Source: Rhodococcus sp. HM1 (lineage in GTDB: Bacteria > Actinomycetota > Actinomycetes > Mycobacteriales > Mycobacteriaceae). Taken from it: DNA of 64,000 bases. The position numbers and the translations under genes were made by a program. Below the pieces are notes generated by a model. The model did not search any database, was not told the origin of the DNA, and saw nothing but the letters and a program-made list of their open reading frames with translations. Of the stretch, positions 59,577-64,000 are shown in pieces (positions within the stretch are counted from its first letter, which is position 1; every line of letters begins with the position of its first letter). The stretch is taken from assembly GCF_023218075.1 (NCBI RefSeq), contig NZ_JALPTB010000036.1:1-64000 (forward strand), written 5' to 3'.

Positions 59577-59627
59577 GAGCGAACGTACCGTTCCGTCGGT
59601 CGAAGGAGCCGAACGGTACGTTCGCTC
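59577..59627. promoter_or_regulatory. IclR operator: 17-bp inverted repeat
   Basis: Left arm GAGCGAACGTACCGTTC (59577-59593) and its exact complement at 59611-59627, separated by 17 bases. Each arm also contains a small palindrome (GAACG-TAC-CGTTC). This fits a dimer-of-dimers IclR site upstream of its own gene, in the gap to whiB. Confidence 0.7.
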
Positions 59628-59653
59628 CGGTAACCCACAGTAACGGCGAGCGG

Positions 59654-59920
59654 TCACGCGGACAGTACGCGACCCAGCTTCCGCGCGCGGGCGTATGCGC
59701 GGCGCTCCGCGTACGTCATGCCGCCCCAGATGCCGTGCGTCTCGTCCGCCTGCAGCGCCGTCTCGCGGCATTCGGCGACCACCGCGCACGATCGGCAGAT
59801 CGATTTGGCCGCGGCTTCGGCGCGCGCCGCCGCGAGCCGGCCGTCCTCCTTCTGCGGGAAGAACGTCGTGGTGTCCATGCCCCGGCAGCGTGCCCACAGG
59901 GTCCAGTCGCGGTCCGTCAT
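59654..59920 (-). CDS. WhiB-family iron-sulfur regulator
   Basis: 88 residues. Four cluster cysteines Cys12, Cys42, Cys45 and Cys51, the turn motif GIWGG (63-67) and a basic C-terminal ERRAYARARKLGR. WhiB proteins bind [4Fe-4S] and sense redox or NO while binding sigma factor. ATG 59920 follows the thiolase stop by 8 bases with AGGACAC as ribosome site, so it is probably co-transcribed with the thiolase. Which WhiB subclass it belongs to is not certain. Confidence 0.9.
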   Translation of the reverse strand: MTDRDWTLWARCRGMDTTTFFPQKEDGRLAAARAEAAAKSICRSCAVVAECRETALQADETHGIWGGMTYAERRAYARARKLGRVLSA

Positions 59921-59928
59921 CTCGTGTC

Positions 59929-61125
59929 CTATGCGGTGGTGATCGAGGCGGCCATGCCCTGGCCGCCGCCGATGCACATGGTCACCAGTGCTCGGCCGCC
60001 GCCACGGCGCTTCAGTTCGTGCAGGGCGGTCGCCGTCATGCGCACACCGGTCGCGCCGATCGGGTGGCCCAGCGAGATACCGGATCCGTTGACGTTGAGG
60101 CGGTCCCGGTCGTCCCAGCCCCATTCCTTCAGCACACCGAGAACCTGACAGGCGAACGCCTCGTTGAGTTCGACGAGATCGAAGTCGTCGAATCCGAGTC
60201 CGGTGCGGTCGAACAGCTTCCGGGTCGCCGCGACCGGGCCGAGACCCATGGTCGCGGGATCGCAGCCCGCGGCGGTCCAGCCCTCCAGGAATCCGATCGG
60301 CTCGAGCCCGTACTCGTCGAGCTTGTCCTCGGCGACGACGAGAAGAGCTGCGGCAGCGTCGTTCTGCTGGCTTGCGTTGCCGGCGGTGACGACGCCGTGC
60401 GGCGTCACGGTACGGAGCTTGGCGAGCGATTCGACGGTGCTGTCGGGCCGGATGCCCTCGTCGCGGGAGACGACTGTGGTGTTCCCCTTGCGGTCGACGA
60501 TCTCGACCGGCACGACCTCGTCATCGAAACGCCCTGTCTCCCAGGCTTCGTGGGCGCGGCGGTGACTTTCCGCTGCGAGCGCGTCGGAGTCCTCACGCGT
60601 GATACCGCACTGCTTGGCGACGTTCTCCGCGGTCTCGATCATTCCGCTGATCTTGCCGAAACGCCATTCCGGCTGCGACCGCTCGCGACCGCGGTCGAGG
60701 CGGTCGTAGAGGTTCAGGCTGCCGGCGCGGGTGCCCCAGCGGGCACCGGTCGTGTAGTGCTCGATGTTGCTCATCGACTCGACGCCACCGGCGACGACGA
60801 CGTTCGCGGCGCCGGTCTGCACCATCATCGCGGCGGTGACCAGCGCCTGCAGGCCGGTGCCGCAGCGGCGGTCGGTCTGGATTCCGGCGACCGAGATCGG
60901 CAGGCCCGCGTCGAGGGCGGCCCAACGACCGATGCACGGCGCCTCGGAGCTCGCGTAGGACTGCCCGAACGCGACCTCCTCGATCAGTTCCGGGTCGACG
61001 CCGGAGCGCGCGACGGTCTCCTTGACGACGGTGGTCGCGAGGGAGACGGCGGACACGTCCCGGAGTGCACCACCGAATCGGCCGACGGGCGTGCGGACGG
61101 GGGCGACGAGGGCCGCTCGGGTCAT
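59929..61125 (-). CDS. Acetyl-CoA acyltransferase (thiolase)
   Basis: 398 residues. Catalytic Cys88 in DRRCGTGLQA, His354 in GHPIGATG and Cys384 in CIGGGQG. It cleaves 3-oxoacyl-CoA or condenses acetyl-CoA. Downstream whiB is 8 bases away; a TGTACGGCCA box lies 29 bases upstream of its start, the same box found at the acyl-CoA dehydrogenase/CitE locus, which links the thiolase to that pathway. Confidence 0.92.
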   Translation of the reverse strand: MTRAALVAPVRTPVGRFGGALRDVSAVSLATTVVKETVARSGVDPELIEEVAFGQSYASSEAPCIGRWAALDAGLPISVAGIQTDRRCGTGLQALVTAAMMVQTGAANVVVAGGVESMSNIEHYTTGARWGTRAGSLNLYDRLDRGRERSQPEWRFGKISGMIETAENVAKQCGITREDSDALAAESHRRAHEAWETGRFDDEVVPVEIVDRKGNTTVVSRDEGIRPDSTVESLAKLRTVTPHGVVTAGNASQQNDAAAALLVVAEDKLDEYGLEPIGFLEGWTAAGCDPATMGLGPVAATRKLFDRTGLGFDDFDLVELNEAFACQVLGVLKEWGWDDRDRLNVNGSGISLGHPIGATGVRMTATALHELKRRGGGRALVTMCIGGGQGMAASITTA

Positions 61126-61153
61126 GGATTAACTCCTCAACGGGAACAAGATT

Positions 61154-61163
61154 TGTACGGCCA
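61154..61163. promoter_or_regulatory. TGTACGGCCA box upstream of the thiolase
   Basis: TTTGTACGGCCATTTT context identical to that at 48066 over 16 bases. A second GTAC follows at 61171-61174. Position 29 bases before the ATG would overlap the promoter. Confidence 0.6.
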
Positions 61164-61223
61164 TTTTTCGGTACGCGACCGCCCACGTCAACAGGGCACG
61201 CCCCGGAATCTCCCCGAACACGC

Positions 61224-61273
61224 AATCGGGGCCGGATTCGCGACCGACAAACGGTGCAAATCCGGCCCCGATT
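61224..61273. terminator. Terminator after the second CoA-transferase
   Basis: Perfect 15-bp inverted repeat (61224-61238 and 61259-61273, 20-nt loop) 13 bases past the CoA-transferase stop on the minus strand. A further TGGCCGTACA box (61273-61282) overlaps its edge. Confidence 0.65.
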
Positions 61274-61282
61274 GGCCGTACA
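61273..61282. promoter_or_regulatory. Inverted TGTACGGCCA box between CoA-transferase and thiolase
   Basis: Fourth copy of the 10-mer, in the opposite orientation to the one at 61154, about 110 bases away. Together the two could allow looping control of the thiolase promoter. Confidence 0.5.
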
Positions 61283-61286
61283 TTCT

Positions 61287-62498
61287 CTAGCCGACGATGC
61301 CGGCGGCCCGCAGCCCCGCGATCTGCTCGTCGGTCAGCCCGAGCTCGGCCATCAACGCGTCGGTCTGCTCGCCGAGCGCGGGCACCGCCCCCATCGGCAG
61401 TTCGACGTCCCGGAAGTTCATCGGCGGACGAACCGCCCGAATGGGACCGGCCGGGGTCTCGACCTCGCGCCACCGGTCGCGGGTGTCGAGCTGCGGATGC
61501 TCGATGAGCCCGCGCAGATCACGCAACTGCGCGGCGGGCACGCCCGCGGCGGCCAGCTTCTCGTCGAGCACGGCGCTCGCGAACTGCTTCGTCGCCGCCC
61601 CGACGAGCGCGTCGACCTCCTCGCGGCGCCGTACCCGCTCGACGTTCGTCGCATAGCGCGGGTCGTCCGCCAGTTCCGGCAGCCCCAGCACATCGGTCAG
61701 GGTGCGCCAGCCGCGATCGTTCTGGACGCCGATGAGGATCTCGCCGTCGGCGGTCGGGTACTTGTCGTACGGCGCGATCGACGTGTGCGCCAGTCCCATT
61801 CGCGGAACCTGTCGATCTTGATACATCTGCAGGTACATCGGGTAGCCGAGCCATTCGGCGGTCGCGTCGAACATCGAGACGTCGATCGTCGCGCCCACAC
61901 CGGTGCGGCAACGACGCAGCAGCGCGGCCTGGATCGAGGTCAGCGCGTACATACCGGCGGCGATGTCCGCGGTGGGGATGCCGGTCTTCACGGCCGTCTC
62001 GGGAGTCCCGGTGATCGAGCACAGCCCGGTCTCCGACTGCACCAGCAGGTCGTACGCCTTCCGGTCGCGCATCGGGCCGTCCGTGCCGTAACCGGACATG
62101 TTCACGACGATCAGTTCGGGATGGTCGGCGCGCAGGTCGTCGGCGCCGAGCCCAAGTCGTTCGGCCGCGCCGGGCGCCAGGTTCTGCAGGAACACGTCGG
62201 CACCGGCGATCAGGGATTTCACGGCGGTGATCCCGTCGCCGGCCTTCAGATCGACGGCGAACGACTCCTTGCCCCGGTTGAGCCACACGAAGTGGGCGGC
62301 CTGCCCCAGCACGGCACTGTCGTAGGCGCGGGCGAAATCGCCGTCGCCGACCCGTTCCACCTTGATCACCCGGGCACCCAGGTCCGCGAGGTGCCGGGTC
62401 GCGAGCGGCGCCGCGACCGCCTGTTCGAGGCTCACCACGGTGAAACCGGCCAAGGGGAGGTCCGACGACCCGCTGTCGTTCGCGCTGCGTTCGGTCAT
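61287..62498 (-). CDS. Class III (CaiB/BaiF) CoA-transferase
   Basis: 403 residues, normal domain order: LAGFTVVSLEQAVAAPLATRHLADLGARVIKVERVGDGDFARAYD, VNMSGYGTDGPMRDRKAYDLLVQSETGLCSITG, catalytic Asp in IPTADIAAGMYAL, and TIDVSMFDATAEWLGYP. It moves CoA from succinyl-CoA or acetyl-CoA to an organic acid; close in look to itaconate/mesaconate and mycobacterial dicarboxylate enzymes. ATG 62498 has GGAAG upstream. Divergent from the MFS gene, which may import the acid. Confidence 0.88.
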   Translation of the reverse strand: MTERSANDSGSSDLPLAGFTVVSLEQAVAAPLATRHLADLGARVIKVERVGDGDFARAYDSAVLGQAAHFVWLNRGKESFAVDLKAGDGITAVKSLIAGADVFLQNLAPGAAERLGLGADDLRADHPELIVVNMSGYGTDGPMRDRKAYDLLVQSETGLCSITGTPETAVKTGIPTADIAAGMYALTSIQAALLRRCRTGVGATIDVSMFDATAEWLGYPMYLQMYQDRQVPRMGLAHTSIAPYDKYPTADGEILIGVQNDRGWRTLTDVLGLPELADDPRYATNVERVRRREEVDALVGAATKQFASAVLDEKLAAAGVPAAQLRDLRGLIEHPQLDTRDRWREVETPAGPIRAVRPPMNFRDVELPMGAVPALGEQTDALMAELGLTDEQIAGLRAAGIVG

Positions 62499-62711
62499 GT
62501 CTTCCAGCAGTACCAGACGCGTCCGCACCCGTGTCGACCGCATTCTGTGCAGGCCACCCGGCCAGCACCGCAGATTGATACGCATTCACTAACAATCCCG
62601 GCGGCATCAAGTATTGGACAGCCACAGTTTGCGCTGGAATTCTTTGTGATGCGGAGCACACAGCTTGCTCGGCATTCGAGAACCCCATCCCCAGAGAAGA
62701 GAGGACGAGGT

Positions 62712-64000
62712 ATGAGTGCGTCCCCCACCGACCGGGAAGCGACGAAGAAGGCCCGCAAAGCCGGAATCGCCTCCTTCGTCGGCACCACCATCGAGTGGTA
62801 CGACTTCTACATCTACGGCACGGCGGCAGCGCTCGTCTTCGGCAAGATCTTCTTCTCCGACGACCTTCCGGCCGGGGTCGCGACACTGCTGGCGTTCGTG
62901 ACGCTGTGGGCCGGCTTCCTCGCCCGCCCCATCGGCGGCATCATCTTCGGTCACCTCGGCGACCGCATCGGCCGCAAGAACACCCTGGTGATCACACTGA
63001 TCATGATGGGTATCTCGACGGTCGGCGTGGGCCTGTTGCCCACCCACGCGCAGATCGGAATGTGGGCACCGATCCTGCTGGTCCTCCTGAGAGTTCTGCA
63101 GGGCGTTGCGGTCGGCGGCGAATGGGGCGGCGCCGTCCTGATCGCCAGCGAGAACGCGCCCAAGGGCAAGGGCATCCTGTACTCCGCGTTCGCGCAGCAG
63201 GGCTCACCCGCGGGCAACCTGCTGGCGACCATGGCGTTCTTCCTGCTCTCGTCGATGCCGACGCCCGAATTCCTCCTCTACGGATGGCGCATCCCGTTCC
63301 TCTTCTCGGGCCTGCTCGTGATCGTCGGCATGGTCATCCGGCTCAAGCTCGAAGAGTCCGACGCGATGAAGGCGGTGCTCGCCAAGAAGAAGGTCGTCAA
63401 GCTGCCGATCGCCGAGGTGCTGCGCAAGCACTGGGTGCTCGTGCTGCTCGGCGCCGGCGCCCTGCCGCTCGCCCAGGTCACCTACTTCAAGAACACGTTC
63501 GCATTGTCCTGGGCGACAAGCGAACTCGGATACGAGCGCGGCACGTTCCTCGGCATCATCGCGATCGCACTCGTCGTCCAGTTCATCGTGCAGCCGTTCG
63601 GTGCTGTGCTCGTGTCGAAGATCGACATGCGCGTGGCGATGTGCCTGATGATCGTCCCCGAGCTGTTCCTGATGCCGGCCATGTTCTACGCCATCCGCAC
63701 CGAGACATTCGCGATCGCGGCGATCGGCATGTGCCTCGCGACGATTCCGCACTCGATGTTCTACGGGGCGATCGGCGGAATCCTCGCCCGTGCCTTCCCC
63801 GCGAAGATCCGCTACTCGGGCCTGTCCACGGCCTACCAGCTGTGCTCGCTCGTCGTCGGCGGCGGCACCCCGGTCCTCGCACAGTGGCTGCTCAACCGCT
63901 CCGGCAGCGTCACCGGCGTCGCGATCGCCGCCGGAACGTACGCCGCGGTGTCGCTGGTGTGCACCTTGCTTCTGCTCAAGCGCACCGGTTACAACCCGAA
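62712..64000 (+). CDS. MFS transporter, metabolite:H+ symporter family (cut by window end)
   Basis: 429 residues visible, open at the 3' edge. ASFVGTTIEWYDFYIYGTAAALVFGKIFF, GHLGDRIGRKNTL and RVLQGVAVGGEWGGAVLIASE define the MHS subfamily, as for the transporter at 13480-14835 but only moderately similar to it. ATG 62712 is preceded by GAGGACGAGG. It is divergent from the class III CoA-transferase, and may import the carboxylic acid that enzyme activates. Confidence 0.9.
   Translation, partial: MSASPTDREATKKARKAGIASFVGTTIEWYDFYIYGTAAALVFGKIFFSDDLPAGVATLLAFVTLWAGFLARPIGGIIFGHLGDRIGRKNTLVITLIMMGISTVGVGLLPTHAQIGMWAPILLVLLRVLQGVAVGGEWGGAVLIASENAPKGKGILYSAFAQQGSPAGNLLATMAFFLLSSMPTPEFLLYGWRIPFLFSGLLVIVGMVIRLKLEESDAMKAVLAKKKVVKLPIAEVLRKHWVLVLLGAGALPLAQVTYFKNTFALSWATSELGYERGTFLGIIAIALVVQFIVQPFGAVLVSKIDMRVAMCLMIVPELFLMPAMFYAIRTETFAIAAIGMCLATIPHSMFYGAIGGILARAFPAKIRYSGLSTAYQLCSLVVGGGTPVLAQWLLNRSGSVTGVAIAAGTYAAVSLVCTLLLLKRTGYNP

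Overview
The window looks like the chromosome of a high-GC actinobacterium of the Rhodococcus/Nocardia/Mycobacterium type. Codons end mostly in G or C, GTG starts are frequent, many genes overlap by 1-4 bases (ATGA/GTGA), and the content is typical of the group: a WhiB regulator, an actinobacterial high-affinity (group 1h) [NiFe] hydrogenase locus, a fused KorA, many TetR regulators and a very short Cys-Cys leader peptide. Rhodococcus is my best guess, from gene content rather than a marker gene. I see no rRNA, tRNA, CRISPR array, insertion sequence or phage gene.

Layout. (1) 1-6.0 kb: acyl-CoA ligase, cyclase-family hydrolase, TetR, HSL-type esterase and acyl-CoA dehydrogenase, all on the minus strand. 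(2) 6.0-11.6 kb: a DUF5313 membrane protein, a TetR gene with a clear operator, then a putative organosulfur uptake operon. That operon begins with a 27-30 residue leader peptide ending in Cys-Cys codons, followed by possible alternative hairpins, a DUF4242 protein, an acyl-CoA-dehydrogenase-fold flavoprotein and an SsuABC/TauABC-like transporter. (3) 11.6-20.4 kb: aromatic catabolism (MhpB- and MhpC-like enzymes, MFS importer, LysR regulator, Rieske dioxygenase alpha and beta, 80-residue unknown, zinc alcohol dehydrogenase, ferredoxin, ferredoxin reductase). (4) 20.4-25.5 kb: hydrolase, TetR/RibD-like pair with a duplicated palindromic operator, TetR and N-acyl-D-amino-acid deacylase-type amidohydrolase.

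(5) 25.7-44.5 kb: the hydrogenase island. A CbiMNQO-type nickel/cobalt importer on the plus strand converges on a long minus-strand series: arsR (metal-sensor type), hypA, hypB, hhyS, hhyL, NifU/Rieske-like protein, DUF5947, DUF6084, a 472-residue unknown, a 39-residue membrane peptide, maturation protease, hypC, hypF, a SIS-HypC fusion, a SIS protein, hypE, hypC, hypD and DUF6390. It contains metal import, metal insertion, Fe(CN)2CO cofactor assembly, endoproteolysis, both hydrogenase subunits, and several conserved unknowns.

(6) 44.5-64 kb: D-threonine-aldolase-like enzyme, MaoC, GntR, then a CoA-thioester catabolic region (acyl-CoA dehydrogenase divergent from a CitE-like lyase plus double-hotdog hydratase, an N-terminally extended crotonase, an apparently rearranged class III CoA-transferase, an amidohydrolase), KorAB, dienelactone hydrolase, SDR, IclR with a 17-bp inverted-repeat operator, WhiB, thiolase, a second class III CoA-transferase and an MFS transporter cut by the window end. 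A conserved motif, TGTACGGCCA, lies in the acyl-CoA dehydrogenase/CitE intergenic region and in front of the thiolase, which suggests one regulon.

The items most worth following up are the cysteine-leader-controlled sulfur operon, the TGTACGGCCA regulon, the rearranged CoA-transferase, and the unusual hydrogenase accessory genes (SIS-HypC fusion, four-cysteine Rieske-like domain, 39-residue peptide, and a perfect 18-bp hairpin inside a coding region).
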